In this document: positions 23,434 to 37,958 of the stretch, piece by piece
Numbering within the stretch: the stretch's first letter is position 1
Layout of the letters: every line of letters begins with the position of its first letter
Assembly (NCBI RefSeq): GCF_000759535.1
Contig: NZ_CP009455.1
Location: 2,480,001 to 2,544,000, forward strand
DNA: 64,000 bases
DNA from: Pseudomonas cremoricolorata
Lineage (GTDB): Bacteria; Pseudomonadota; Gammaproteobacteria; Pseudomonadales; Pseudomonadaceae
Reading direction: 5' to 3'
Position numbers and translations under genes: made by a program
Notes under the pieces: model-generated
What the model was told of the DNA's origin: nothing
What the model saw: only the letters and a program-made list of their open reading frames with translations
Database searches by the model: none

Positions 23434-24729
23434 ATGTTCGATCTTCCCTCCCTGTTCAGTCCCTGGCTGAATGCCCGTCGCTGGTACGTCGCCCTGTCAG
23501 GCGGTCTGGATTCCAGCGTTCTGCTGCACCTGCTGCACACGCTCTCACACGCTCAGCCCATACCGCCGCTTTGCGCAGTGCACATTCAGCATGGTCTGCA
23601 AGCGATTGCCGATACCTGGCCGCAGCATTGCCGCGAGGTGTGCGAGTCGTTGGGGGTCGAGTTACACGTGATCGAGGTGCAGGTGCCGGCCGGCGCCAGC
23701 GTCGAGCAGGCGGCTCGCAACGCGCGCTACGGCGCGTTCACCGCATTGCTGGAAGAGGGCGACGTACTGTTTACCGGTCAGCATCAGGATGACCAGGCCG
23801 AAACCCTGCTGTTGCGCCTGATGCGCGGTGCTGGCCTGCGCGGTCTTACCGGCATGCCGGTGCAGCGTCCACTTGGGCGAGGGCAGTTGGTTCGGCCGTT
23901 GCTGTCGACGTCCCGCCAGCAGTTGCTGACTTACGCCCAAGGGCATGGACTGGCGTGGGTCGAGGATCCTTCCAATGAAGATTCGCAGTTCGCCCGCAAC
24001 TACCTGCGCGGCGCAGTGATGCCGCTGCTCCAGCAGCGCTGGCCGCAGAGCAGTCGGCGCCTGGCACGCAGCGCGGGGCATCTGAGCGAGGCACTGAGCG
24101 TGCTCGATGAGGTGGCCGACGATGACTTGCACGCCGCTCGCGGTGAAGCCGCTTTCCCCTGGTTGAACCTCGATTCGCTCGAGCTGCGGGCGCTCGGTCG
24201 ACTGTCGCCGGCGCGCCAGCGCAACGCCTTGCAGCGCTGGCTGAGTACGCGGACTCGCCTGCCCGACACTCGCCACTGGGCCGGCTGGGATGACCTGCGC
24301 GATGCCGCTGCCGATGCCCAGCCCTTGTGGCCGCTCACCGACGGTGTATTGCAGCGTAGTCAGGGCCGGGTCTGGTGGTTGAGCGGGGAGTGGTTGCAGC
24401 GGCCAAGCGCTGCGCAGACCTGGGATGATCCGACGCGGCCGTTGCCATTGCCGGGCAATGGCCGACTGAGCCTCTCGGGCCGGTGTCCGGAAGGTCCACT
24501 GCGGGTGGCCTATCGACAGGGCGGGGAGGTGCTCGAGGTGCCGGGTCGTGGCCGCCGCGACCTCAAGCGCCTGCTCAATGAAACCCATCTGCCGCACTTC
24601 GTTCGCCAGCGCCTGCCCCTGGTCTGGCAGGGTGATCGACTGCTGGCAGTGGCCAATCTGCCGGCACTTGGCACAAGCGACCTGCAACTGCTGTGGCAGC
24701 CGCCGACCTGCGCGCAAGGTTTGAGCTGA
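23434..24729 (+). CDS. tilS: tRNA(Ile)-lysidine synthase
   Basis: The 431-residue product from ATG 23434 begins MFDLPSLFSPWLNARRWYVA and carries the PP-loop SGGLDSS at residues 22-28; the frame is open back to 23398 but lacks similarity there. HQDDQAETLLLRLMRGAG and a C-terminal substrate-binding domain (LPGNGRLSLS) fit TilS. It converts C34 of the tRNA-Ile(CAU) anticodon to lysidine so AUA is read as Ile. It lies between accA and pyrG, its normal Pseudomonas location. Confidence 0.96.
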   Translation: MFDLPSLFSPWLNARRWYVALSGGLDSSVLLHLLHTLSHAQPIPPLCAVHIQHGLQAIADTWPQHCREVCESLGVELHVIEVQVPAGASVEQAARNARYGAFTALLEEGDVLFTGQHQDDQAETLLLRLMRGAGLRGLTGMPVQRPLGRGQLVRPLLSTSRQQLLTYAQGHGLAWVEDPSNEDSQFARNYLRGAVMPLLQQRWPQSSRRLARSAGHLSEALSVLDEVADDDLHAARGEAAFPWLNLDSLELRALGRLSPARQRNALQRWLSTRTRLPDTRHWAGWDDLRDAAADAQPLWPLTDGVLQRSQGRVWWLSGEWLQRPSAAQTWDDPTRPLPLPGNGRLSLSGRCPEGPLRVAYRQGGEVLEVPGRGRRDLKRLLNETHLPHFVRQRLPLVWQGDRLLAVANLPALGTSDLQLLWQPPTCAQGLS

Positions 24730-28176
<3,447 letters not shown>

Positions 28177-28208
28177 GCAAGAAGTGGTAAAAGAGGCGGC
28201 AACCGAGC

Positions 28209-28239
28209 GTGCCTGACGTTTTTTCGAGCGATCAGGCAC
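28209..28239 (+). terminator. First hairpin downstream of eno
   Basis: GTGCCTGA and TCAGGCAC form a perfect 8-base stem around a 15-base loop that itself contains T6. The T-run lies inside the loop rather than after the stem, so it is not a standard intrinsic terminator. Confidence 0.5.
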
Positions 28240-28258
28240 TCATACGGGTTTCTGTCAA

Positions 28259-28284
28259 CGAAGCCTGGCCTTGGCCAGGCTTCG
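28259..28284 (+). terminator. Second hairpin downstream of eno
   Basis: CGAAGCCTGGCC and GGCCAGGCTTCG make a near-continuous 12-base stem around TT, about 50 bases before the ftsB start. No T-run follows; it may protect the eno mRNA 3' end or pause polymerase. Confidence 0.6.
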
Positions 28285-28333
28285 TGCTATCTGAAGCATG
28301 CGTCCGCAGCCTTTCGAATCCCTGGATACCTTG

Positions 28334-28615
28334 ATGCGCAGTCCTTACTGGTTGTTCCTCGTTCTGCTCCTGCTGCTGGCCGGCCTGCAGTACCGCCTGT
28401 GGGTAGGCAACGGCAGCCTTGCCCAGGTCGCCGAGCTCAAGCAGCAGATCGACGACCAGCACGCCGAGAACGAGCGGCTGCTCGAGCGAAACCGCGTCCT
28501 GGACGCTGAGGTGCTGGAACTGAAAAAGGGCATGGAGACCGTCGAAGAGCGGGCTCGGCATGAGCTGGGGATGGTCAAGGAGGGTGAGACCCTCTACCAG
28601 TTGCCGCAGAAATGA
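28334..28615 (+). CDS. ftsB: Cell division protein FtsB
   Basis: The 93-residue product from ATG 28334 begins MRSPYWLFLVLLLLLAGLQY, a single membrane segment, followed by a coiled coil with leucine heptads (LKQQIDDQHAENERLLERNR) and the conserved ELGMVKEGE near the C-terminus. FtsB joins FtsL and FtsQ in the divisome. The frame is open 12 codons further upstream, but the family length and the position of the membrane segment favour 28334. The stop overlaps the ispD start (ATGA). Confidence 0.95.
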   Translation: MRSPYWLFLVLLLLLAGLQYRLWVGNGSLAQVAELKQQIDDQHAENERLLERNRVLDAEVLELKKGMETVEERARHELGMVKEGETLYQLPQK

Positions 28616-29319
28616 GCACCCTGATGCCGGCCTTCTGGGCCGTGATTCCTGCGGCGGGCGTGGGCGCGCGGATGGCCGCCGATAGACCCAAGCAATACTT
28701 GCAGTTGGGCACTCGCACCCTGATCGAACATACCCTCGACTGTTTTCTCGACCACCCTCAGCTCAAAGGGGTGGTGGTGAGCGTTGCTGAAGACGACCCA
28801 TTCTGGCCAAACCTGGGCTGCGCCCGCGACCCTCGGGTGCAGCGCGCGACTGGCGGTCAGGAACGCGCCGACTCGGTGCTCAATGCCCTGTTGCTGCTGC
28901 ACGCCGAGGGCGCTGCGGACGATGACTGGGTGCTGGTCCACGATGCCGCACGGCCCAATCTTGCCCGCGATGATCTGGATAAATTACTCGCTGAGCTGGC
29001 CGACGATACGGTCGGCGGACTGCTTGCCGTGCCGGTCAAAGACACCCTCAAACGCGCCGATGCGCAGGGAAGGGTCAGTGCCACGATCGATCGCAGCACG
29101 GTCTGGCAGGCTTACACCCCGCAGATGTTCCGCCTCGGCATGCTGCACCGGGCGCTGGCCGAGTGCCTGGTATCCGATGTGAAGGTGACCGATGAATCGT
29201 CTGCCATCGAATGGGCCGGGCACGCGCCGCGGTTGGTCGAGGGGCGCAGCGACAACCTCAAGGTGACCCGGCCCGAGGATCTGGAATGGTTGCGCCAACG
29301 CTGGGCGTGCCGGCGCTGA
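28612..29319 (+). CDS. ispD: 2-C-methyl-D-erythritol 4-phosphate cytidylyltransferase
   Basis: The 235-residue protein has the nucleotidyltransferase signature AVIPAAGVGARMAADRPKQY at residues 10-29, GGQERADSV, VLVHDAARPN and a C-terminal DNLKVTRPEDLEW. It makes CDP-methylerythritol in the MEP pathway. It is coupled to ftsB by a four-base overlap, the common ftsB-ispD pairing. The convergent LysR gene ends only 19 bases away with no terminator between them. The downstream MEP gene ispF lies about 3 kb on, separated by the formaldehyde genes. Confidence 0.97.
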   Translation: MSTLMPAFWAVIPAAGVGARMAADRPKQYLQLGTRTLIEHTLDCFLDHPQLKGVVVSVAEDDPFWPNLGCARDPRVQRATGGQERADSVLNALLLLHAEGAADDDWVLVHDAARPNLARDDLDKLLAELADDTVGGLLAVPVKDTLKRADAQGRVSATIDRSTVWQAYTPQMFRLGMLHRALAECLVSDVKVTDESSAIEWAGHAPRLVEGRSDNLKVTRPEDLEWLRQRWACRR

Positions 29320-29338
29320 GCAAGCAGCGGGCGAGTCG

Positions 29339-30235
29339 TCAGCCCTGGCGATACTCTGGCAATTCGGCCAGACCCTCTTTCAGGTAATCCACCAGGCGCC
29401 GTACCTTCGGTGACAGATGCCGTTGCTGCGGATACAGCGCCCACACTGCAGTGTTGGGCGGTTGATGGGCGTGCAGCAGCGAGACCAGCGCGCCACTGCG
29501 CAGGTGTTCCAGCACGTAGTAGTCAGGCAACTGGGCGAGCCCCATGCCTTGCAACGTGGCATCGAGCACCGCCTGGCCGCTGTTGCAGCGCCAGTTGCCC
29601 TGCACGCGCTGACTCAGTTCGCGACCTTCCTGTTGCAGCACCCAGATGTCCGAACTGCCGATCAGGCAATTGTGCCGCGCCAACTCCGACAAACTGTGCG
29701 GTCGCCCGTAGTGTTCCAGGTAGGCCGGCGAGGCGCAGACGTACATGCGCCGCGGCGCCAGGCGGCTGGCCACCAGCCGTGAGTCCTGCAGGCGACCCAG
29801 GCGAATGGCCAGGTCCATGCCTTCATGGAGCAGATCGAGCGTGCTGTTGCTCAGCTCAACCTCGATCCGCAATTGCGGATAGTGCGCCATGAAGCGCGTC
29901 ACCAAGGGCACGATGAAGCGCTCGCCATAGGCCACCGCGCAGGTCATGCGTAACAGGCCCTTGGGTTCGCTGGCCAGATCGCCCATGGCCCGCAACGCTT
30001 CTTCCCGACCATCCTGCAAACGCTGGCAATGATGCAGGAAGGTCTGTCCGGCCTCGCTCAGCGTCACCCGGCGGGTACTGCGATACAGCAGGCGCGTCTG
30101 CAAGCGTTCCTCGAGCCGGGCGATCTGCCGACTCACATGGGATGAAGACACCCCCAGGCGCTCGGCGGCGGCGGTGAACTGCCCGGACTCGGCCACCGCC
30201 ACGAACTCATCGATGCCTTCCCAGCGACTGCTCAT
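29339..30235 (-). CDS. gfnR: LysR-type regulator of the formaldehyde genes (GfnR-like)
   Basis: The 298-residue protein has an N-terminal winged helix (FVAVAESGQFTAAAERLGVS then SSHVSRQIARLEERL) and a LysR substrate-binding domain. It is divergent from adhC-fghA, so it most likely controls them and itself. In P. aeruginosa the regulator at this locus, GfnR, activates glutathione-dependent formaldehyde detoxification; assigning that name here rests on position. A candidate operator lies in the 108-base divergent region. Confidence 0.75.
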   Translation of the reverse strand: MSSRWEGIDEFVAVAESGQFTAAAERLGVSSSHVSRQIARLEERLQTRLLYRSTRRVTLSEAGQTFLHHCQRLQDGREEALRAMGDLASEPKGLLRMTCAVAYGERFIVPLVTRFMAHYPQLRIEVELSNSTLDLLHEGMDLAIRLGRLQDSRLVASRLAPRRMYVCASPAYLEHYGRPHSLSELARHNCLIGSSDIWVLQQEGRELSQRVQGNWRCNSGQAVLDATLQGMGLAQLPDYYVLEHLRSGALVSLLHAHQPPNTAVWALYPQQRHLSPKVRRLVDYLKEGLAELPEYRQG

Positions 30236-30279
30236 GGATTATCCCTGTACAGCAAGAATGTTTTGTTTGGGGTCGGATT

Positions 30280-30300
30280 ATTCATCAAAGCCAGGTGAAT
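30280..30300. promoter_or_regulatory. Candidate LysR operator between gfnR-like gene and adhC
   Basis: ATTCA, 11 bases, then TGAAT: an inverted repeat of the T-N11-A class bound by LysR-type regulators, midway between the two divergent starts. Confidence 0.45.
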
Positions 30301-30316
30301 TACACTCCGGGGCTGA

Positions 30317-31456
<1,140 letters not shown>

Positions 31457-31464
31457 GGTCTGCC

Positions 31465-32319
31465 ATGAGCCTGGAAAACATCTCCTGTCAGAAAAGTTTC
31501 GGCGGCTGGCACAAGCGCTATCGGCACAGCTCCAAGGTGCTCGGTTGCGACATGGTGTTCGCGGTCTATCTGCCGCCACAGGCCGAGCAGGGCGTGAAAC
31601 TGCCCGTGCTGTACTGGCTCAGCGGCCTGACTTGCACCGACGAAAACTTCATGCAGAAGGCCGGCGCCCAGCGCCTGGCTGCCGAGCTGGGCCTGATCAT
31701 CGTCGCACCGGACACCAGTCCGCGTGGCGATCAGGTGCCGGGTGATCCGGACAACGCCTGGGATTTCGGCAAAGGCGCAGGTTTCTACGTCAATGCCACC
31801 CAGCAGCCGTGGGCGCAGCACTACCGCATGCACGACTATGTGGTCGATGAACTGCCGGCGCTGATCGAGGCGCACTTCCCTGCGTCGGAGCAGCGCAGCA
31901 TCAGCGGCCACTCCATGGGGGGGCATGGTGCGTTGGTCTGCGCCTTGCGCAATCCTGGGCGCTACCGGTCGGTGTCGGCGTTCTCGCCAATCAGCAACCC
32001 GATGGATTGCCCATGGGGCGAGAAGGCACTGTCGCGGTATCTGGGTGAAGACCGTGCACGCTGGCGTGAGTGGGATGCCAGCGTGTTGCTGGCCGAGACC
32101 CCGTCCGGGCAGTGCCCGGCGCTGCTGGTCGACCAGGGCGATCGCGATGATTTCCTCGACAACCAGCTCAAGCCCCATGCCCTGGAGCAGGCCGCGCGTA
32201 AAGGCGGGCACAGCCTGACCTTGCGCCTGCAACCGGGCTATGACCACAGCTACTTCTTCATCGCCAGCTTCATCGATGAGCACCTGCGCCATCACGCCGT
32301 GGCCCTGGGCCGCGTCTGA
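31465..32319 (+). CDS. fghA: S-formylglutathione hydrolase
   Basis: The 284-residue alpha/beta hydrolase of the esterase D family has the nucleophile motif GHSMGGHGAL (about 149-158), the LSGLTCTDENFMQKAG stretch near residue 50-65, and a C-terminal YDHSYFFIASFIDEHL with the catalytic His. It hydrolyses S-formylglutathione to formate and glutathione, completing formaldehyde detoxification begun by FrmA. The two form an operon. Confidence 0.96.
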   Translation: MSLENISCQKSFGGWHKRYRHSSKVLGCDMVFAVYLPPQAEQGVKLPVLYWLSGLTCTDENFMQKAGAQRLAAELGLIIVAPDTSPRGDQVPGDPDNAWDFGKGAGFYVNATQQPWAQHYRMHDYVVDELPALIEAHFPASEQRSISGHSMGGHGALVCALRNPGRYRSVSAFSPISNPMDCPWGEKALSRYLGEDRARWREWDASVLLAETPSGQCPALLVDQGDRDDFLDNQLKPHALEQAARKGGHSLTLRLQPGYDHSYFFIASFIDEHLRHHAVALGRV

Positions 32320-32327
32320 GTGCAGAG

Positions 32328-32347
32328 GGTCTAGGGTCTGCTAGACC
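32328..32347 (+). repeat. Perfect inverted repeat after fghA
   Basis: GGTCTAG, six bases, CTAGACC: a 7-base perfect inverted repeat nine bases after the fghA stop and without a T-run. It could be an mRNA 3' hairpin or a binding site. Confidence 0.4.
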
Positions 32348-32374
32348 TACACCACTGCAAAGCAGGTAGAATCA

Positions 32375-32401
32375 CGCCCTGACTCAATCAGGGCGTTTTT
32401 C
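32375..32401 (+). terminator. Terminator-like hairpin abutting the ispF start codon
   Basis: CGCCCTGA and TCAGGGCG pair around CTCAA, followed by T5. The T-run ends one base before the ispF ATG at 32403, so the structure occupies the space where a Shine-Dalgarno should be. Confidence 0.75.
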
Positions 32402-32402
32402 T

Positions 32403-32876
32403 ATGCGTATTGGCCATGGCTACGATGTGCACCGTTTCACCGACGGCGACTTCATCACCTTGGGTGGGGTAAAGATCGCCCACCGCTTCGGATTGCTGGC
32501 GCACTCGGACGGCGATGTGCTGTTGCACGCGCTGAGCGACGCCTTGCTCGGCGCGGCTGCACTGGGCGATATCGGCAAGCATTTCCCCGATACCGACCCG
32601 CAATTCAAGGGCGCCGATAGTCGTGTGCTGTTGCGCCATGTGCTGAAGATCGTGCATGCCAAGGGCTGGAGGGTCGGCAATGTTGACGCCACCATCGTCG
32701 CCCAGGCACCGAAGATGGCGCCGCATATCGAAGCCATGCGCCAATGCATCGCCGCCGACCTGCAGGTCGAGCTTGACCAGGTCAACGTCAAGGCCACTAC
32801 CTCGGAAAAACTGGGCTTCACCGGGCGTGAGGAGGGCATCGCCGTGCACGCGGTCGCCCTGTTGCTGTCGGCATGA
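32403..32876 (+). CDS. ispF: 2-C-methyl-D-erythritol 2,4-cyclodiphosphate synthase
   Basis: The 157-residue trimeric enzyme has the zinc-ligand motif [12 protein letters not shown] (Asp8, His10), [18 protein letters not shown] with the third His, and [16 protein letters not shown] at the C-terminus. It cyclises CDP-ME 2-phosphate in the MEP pathway. No Shine-Dalgarno is visible: a hairpin and T-run abut the ATG. TruD follows with a four-base overlap. Confidence 0.97.
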   Translation: MRIGHGYDVHRFTDGDFITLGGVKIAHRFGLLAHSDGDVLLHALSDALLGAAALGDIGKHFPDTDPQFKGADSRVLLRHVLKIVHAKGWRVGNVDATIVAQAPKMAPHIEAMRQCIAADLQVELDQVNVKATTSEKLGFTGREEGIAVHAVALLLSA

Positions 32877-33918
32877 CGGAGCTCGAACTGCTGGGCCCAC
32901 GCGCAACCGGCGAGGCTCTCGGCACGGCGGTGCTCAAGGCCGTGGCCGAGGATTTTCAGGTCGATGAGGTACTCGACATTCCGCTTTCCGGGCAGGGCGA
33001 GCACCTGTGGCTGTGGGTGGAAAAGCGCGACCTCAATACCGAAGAAGCCGCTCGCCGGCTGGCCCGCGCCGCAGGCGTGCCGGTCAGGTCGATCAGCTAT
33101 GCCGGCCTCAAGGACCGTCAGGCGCTGACCCGTCAGTGGTTTAGCCTGCACTTGCCGGGCAAGGCCGATCCCGACCTTTCGCGCGCGCAAGACCAGACCC
33201 TGCGCATCCTCAAGCAAATTCGTCATCAGCGTAAATTGCAGCGCGGCGCCCACGCGGCCAATGGTTTTACCTTGCGCCTGACTGCACTTCAGGCCGATCG
33301 TCAGGCCCTCGATGCACGCCTTGAGCTGCTCAAGGCGCAAGGCGTGCCGAACTACTTCGGTGCCCAGCGCTTCGGCTTTGCCGGCGGCAATGTCCATGAC
33401 GCCCTGGACTGGGCGCAGCGTCAGGCGCTGCCTGAACAGCGCAATGTCCGTTCGCGGCTGCTCTCGGCTGCGCGCAGCTATCTGTTCAATCAGGTGCTTG
33501 CGGCGCGCGTAGCCGACGGTACCTGGCAGCAGGCCCAAGTGGGTGACCTGCTGGCTTTCACCGATAGCCGCAGCTTTTTCGTGGCCGGCGAGGCCGAATG
33601 CGTCGATCCGCGCCTGGCGATTCTCGACCTGCATCCCTCCGGCCCGTTGTGGGGCATGGGCGACACACCGGCCGGCGGCGCCGCTGCAACGCTCGAGCAG
33701 ACCACCGCCGAGGCGCACAGCGCGCTGTGCCAGTGGCTGGCGCGTGCGGGCATGGATCACGAACGGCGTATCCTGCGACTCCCTATTGGCCGCTTGACGT
33801 GGCATTATCCCGAGCCTGATAGCCTGCAAATGGAATTCGTCCTGCCGGCCGGATGCTTCGCCACCGTCGTGGTGCGTGAACTTGTCGATCTGGTGCCAGC
33901 GGGGCAGACGGACAGCCC

Positions 33919-33931
<13 letters not shown>
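32873..33931 (+). CDS. truD: tRNA pseudouridine(13) synthase TruD
   Basis: The 352-residue protein has the TruD catalytic motif [14 protein letters not shown] with Asp81, an N-terminal EDFQVDEV segment, [12 protein letters not shown] and the C-terminal [14 protein letters not shown] motif. It isomerises U13 in tRNA-Glu. The start overlaps the ispF stop by four bases and the end overlaps surE by 13 bases, part of the conserved ispF-truD-surE-pcm run. Confidence 0.97.
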
Positions 33932-35345
<1,414 letters not shown>

Positions 35346-35555
35346 GTGCGGCGACAGGATTTTTTCCCATACAGGCGAATTCTCGACGGACCATCCTGTC
35401 TATCTGGCGTGTAGCTGCCAGACTAGGCTCGGGAAACGCCTGAAATCGTACGTGGCCTATGTCCGAAGCCCAGGATTCGACTGGGCAAAACAACAATCGC
35501 AACATCATTGCCTGTGTTTCGGCATTTCATTTTGGCAGCGTGAGGGGAGCGGCGG

Positions 35556-36410
35556 GTGGTTGACACAGTCATGCGGCAGCGCAAGGAACGGGCGGGATTC
35601 AAATTTCTGGTGATTGCGCTGGCCATGGGGACGTTGCTCGCCGGTTGTTCCAGCACCAGTTCCAACAGTGCGCGCGTGGTCGATCGCAACAGTGCTGCGC
35701 CCGCCAAGCGTCCGGCCGTGACTACCGGGCAATACCTCGTCAAGCCTGGCGACACCCTGTTCTCCATCGCCTTCCGCTACGGCTGGGACTACAAGGAGCT
35801 GGCTGCGCGCAACGGCATCGCCGCCCCGTACACCATCCGCCCCGGGCAGGCGATTCGCTTCAGCAGTGGCGCTGGCAACACCACCGTGGTGACCAGTCCG
35901 TCGTCGTCCAGCAAAACCACGGTCACCCGCCGTCCGGCAGGTGCCGCAGGCCCAGCGCCGACCGTCACCAAGACGACGTCTACGCCATCTTCAAGCACCA
36001 CGACGACGGTCACTCAGGTGCCTGCGGCAGAGCGCACCTCGGGCGGCTGGATGTGGCCGGCAAATGGCGTGGTGATCGGCAAATTCGCTTCAAACGGTAG
36101 TTTGAATAAAGGCATTGATATCGCCGGTGATTTGGGACAGCCTGTTTTTGCTGCGTCCAGTGGTTCGGTTGTTTACGCCGGTAGTGGTCTGCGCGGCTAC
36201 GGTGAACTGATCATCATCAAGCATAACGATACCTACGTCAGCGCCTACGGTCACAACCGCAGGCTTTTGGTTCGGGAAGGGCAGCAGGTCAAGGCTGGGC
36301 AGACGATTGCTGAAATGGGCTCAACGGGTACCGACCGTGTGAAACTGCATTTTGAAATTCGCCGTCAGGGCAAACCCGTCGATCCGCTACAGTTCCTGCC
36401 ACGCCGTTGA
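35556..36410 (+). CDS. nlpD: Lipoprotein NlpD (LysM/M23 amidase activator)
   Basis: I choose GTG 35556 because AGGGGAG ends six bases upstream; the ATG at 35571 has no ribosome site. The signal ends in a lipobox, LLAGC. A LysM domain (YLVKPGDTLFSIAFRYGW, about 60-103) and a Ser/Thr/Pro-rich linker precede a C-terminal M23/LytM domain. That domain is degenerate: the usual His is Asn in LNKGIDIAG, and HLHFEI reads KLHFEI. So it is probably a non-enzymatic activator of amidase AmiC, as NlpD is elsewhere. The main rpoS promoter normally lies inside this gene. Confidence 0.95.
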   Translation: MVDTVMRQRKERAGFKFLVIALAMGTLLAGCSSTSSNSARVVDRNSAAPAKRPAVTTGQYLVKPGDTLFSIAFRYGWDYKELAARNGIAAPYTIRPGQAIRFSSGAGNTTVVTSPSSSSKTTVTRRPAGAAGPAPTVTKTTSTPSSSTTTTVTQVPAAERTSGGWMWPANGVVIGKFASNGSLNKGIDIAGDLGQPVFAASSGSVVYAGSGLRGYGELIIIKHNDTYVSAYGHNRRLLVREGQQVKAGQTIAEMGSTGTDRVKLHFEIRRQGKPVDPLQFLPRR

Positions 36411-36520
36411 TTGTTGTACCCGGCCTGTTCCTTGGAGATCAAAAGGGGACAGGCTCCAGTGCTACCAGGGATAAAGGTGGTGCTCGAGTCTGAGTTCGAA
36501 CTCAGCAAAGGACTATAACA
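36411..36520 (+). promoter_or_regulatory. rpoS 5' leader segment
   Basis: The 110 bases between nlpD and rpoS hold a 14-base palindrome TGAGTTCGAACTCA at 36491-36504, ending two bases before the Shine-Dalgarno AAAGGA (36507-36512). In mRNA this would be a hairpin beside the ribosome site, a plausible place for post-transcriptional control of RpoS. Confidence 0.5.
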
Positions 36521-37528
36521 ATGGCTCTCAGTAAAGAAGTGCCGAGGTTTGACATCGACGATGACGTACTCCTCATGGAGACCGGCATCGTTTTGGAAAC
36601 GGATGTGGTGTCAGACGAACCTGTTGTATCTGCGGTTCGGACCAAGTCGAAACAGAGCGCAACGCTCAAGCATCACAAGTACATCGATTACAGCCGGGCG
36701 CTCGACGCCACCCAGCTGTACCTGAATGAAATCGGTTTCTCGCCCTTGCTCACCCCCGAAGAAGAAGTCCATTTTGCGCGTCTGTCGCAGAAAGGTGATC
36801 CGGCTGGGCGCAAGCGCATGATCGAAAGCAACCTGCGGCTGGTGGTCAAGATCGCCCGGCGCTATGTCAATCGCGGGCTGTCACTGCTCGATCTCATCGA
36901 GGAAGGTAACCTCGGCCTGATCCGCGCTGTCGAGAAGTTCGACCCCGAACGCGGCTTCCGTTTCTCGACCTACGCCACCTGGTGGATTCGTCAGACCATC
37001 GAACGGGCGATCATGAATCAGACCCGTACGATTCGCCTGCCCATCCATGTGGTCAAAGAGCTCAATGTCTACCTCCGAGCAGCCCGTGAGTTGACCCAGA
37101 AGCTCGATCACGAACCCTCTGCGGAAGAAATCGCCGCCCTGCTGGAAAAGCCGGTAGCCGAAGTCAAACGCATGCTCGGTCTCAACGAGCGCGTGTCTTC
37201 CGTCGATGTATCGCTGGGCCCTGATTCCGACAAGACCCTGCTCGATACCCTCACCGATGATCGTCCAACCGACCCCTGTGATCTGCTGCAGGACGACGAC
37301 CTGTCGCGCAGCATCGATCAATGGCTCGGTGAGCTGACGGAAAAGCAGCGTGAAGTGGTGATCCGCCGCTTTGGCTTGCGAGGTCACGAGAGCAGCACCC
37401 TTGAGGATGTCGGTCTGGAGATCGGCCTGACCCGTGAGCGCGTGCGGCAGATTCAGGTCGAGGGACTCAAGCGTCTGCGTGAGATTCTCGAGAAGAACGG
37501 ACTCTCCAGCGAATCGCTATTTCAGTAA
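36521..37528 (+). CDS. rpoS: RNA polymerase sigma factor RpoS
   Basis: The 335-residue sigma factor has region 1.2 ([20 protein letters not shown]), region 2 ([37 protein letters not shown]), region 3, and region 4 with [16 protein letters not shown]. Its length and the acidic N-terminus match Pseudomonas RpoS. It directs stationary-phase and general-stress transcription. It sits in the conserved surE-pcm-nlpD-rpoS cluster, directly upstream of the sRNA rsmZ, whose system feeds into the same life-style switch. Confidence 0.98.
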   Translation: MALSKEVPRFDIDDDVLLMETGIVLETDVVSDEPVVSAVRTKSKQSATLKHHKYIDYSRALDATQLYLNEIGFSPLLTPEEEVHFARLSQKGDPAGRKRMIESNLRLVVKIARRYVNRGLSLLDLIEEGNLGLIRAVEKFDPERGFRFSTYATWWIRQTIERAIMNQTRTIRLPIHVVKELNVYLRAARELTQKLDHEPSAEEIAALLEKPVAEVKRMLGLNERVSSVDVSLGPDSDKTLLDTLTDDRPTDPCDLLQDDDLSRSIDQWLGELTEKQREVVIRRFGLRGHESSTLEDVGLEIGLTRERVRQIQVEGLKRLREILEKNGLSSESLFQ

Positions 37529-37547
37529 GAGCCTAGCGCAGGAAACA

Positions 37548-37572
37548 AAGCCCCGATTCGTTCGGGGCTTTT
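37548..37572 (+). terminator. rpoS terminator
   Basis: AAGCCCCGA and TCGGGGCTTTT form a stem of about nine bases with a short TTCGT loop and T4 tail, 20 bases after the rpoS stop. Confidence 0.85.
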
Positions 37573-37619
37573 CATTGCCCTGCAAAACGTCTGGAGCGCA
37601 TCCGCTTGCAGGCATTGCG

Positions 37620-37648
37620 TGTAAGCATTTTCCTAGGCGTTCTGTAAG
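37620..37648 (+). promoter_or_regulatory. GacA-type upstream activating sequence of rsmZ
   Basis: TGTAAG at 37620-37625 starts a site resembling the GacA box TGTAAG-N6-CTTACA, though its second half (CCTAGG) is poor; a second TGTAAG lies at 37643-37648. The distance, about 190 bases before the RNA start, matches the far-upstream GacA site of Pseudomonas rsmZ genes. The DNA between (37680-37740) is strikingly AT-rich and has an AACCTA-N10-TAGGTT repeat at 37703-37724. Confidence 0.6.
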
Positions 37649-37812
37649 TCGTTGAAGGCTATTGAGGTCAATTGCTGTCGTCGAATAATGGGGAAATTTA
37701 CTAACCTACTGAATTAAATAGGTTTTTCAGATGTGTTTTTGTGTGTCGCCCGTATTGTTTTGAGAGGTAAGGCCCATTGTGCCGACGCATGGAAACGGTA
37801 CTATCTGCCCTG

Positions 37813-37942
37813 TGTCTACGGACAGACACGGGCTCTTACGGACGAAGGCCAAGGACGTCGCGGGATGCGACTCATCAGGATGATGAACGGGAATACAGGG
37901 AAAATGGAGAAAATGTGGGCGGGTAACTCCGCCCCTTTTTTT
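37813..37942 (+). ncRNA. rsmZ: Regulatory small RNA RsmZ
   Basis: A non-coding RNA of about 130 bases. It starts near TGTCTACGGACAGACA, a 5' hairpin exposing GGA in its loop, contains eight GGA triplets (37821, 37841, 37854, 37863, 37878, 37890, 37899, 37906) and ends in a GGGCGG/CCGCCC terminator with T7 at 37917-37942. The middle resembles known RsmZ (GATGAACGGGAA). RsmZ sequesters RsmA/RsmE proteins and relieves translational repression of secondary-metabolite, exoenzyme and biofilm genes under GacS/GacA. The position right after rpoS is the standard one. A -10-like TAACTAT sits at 37799-37805. Confidence 0.93.
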
Positions 37943-37958
37943 GCTCTGCAGAAACTGA

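Noticed and set aside
31915..31923. G6 run in fghA as another slippage site
   Set aside because: Six G's encoding the conserved SMGG nucleophile region; shorter than the rseP tract and constrained by the active site.
35816..36030. Repetitive Ser/Thr codons in nlpD as a tandem repeat
   Set aside because: It is the ordinary low-complexity linker between the LysM and M23 domains, not a perfect repeat array.
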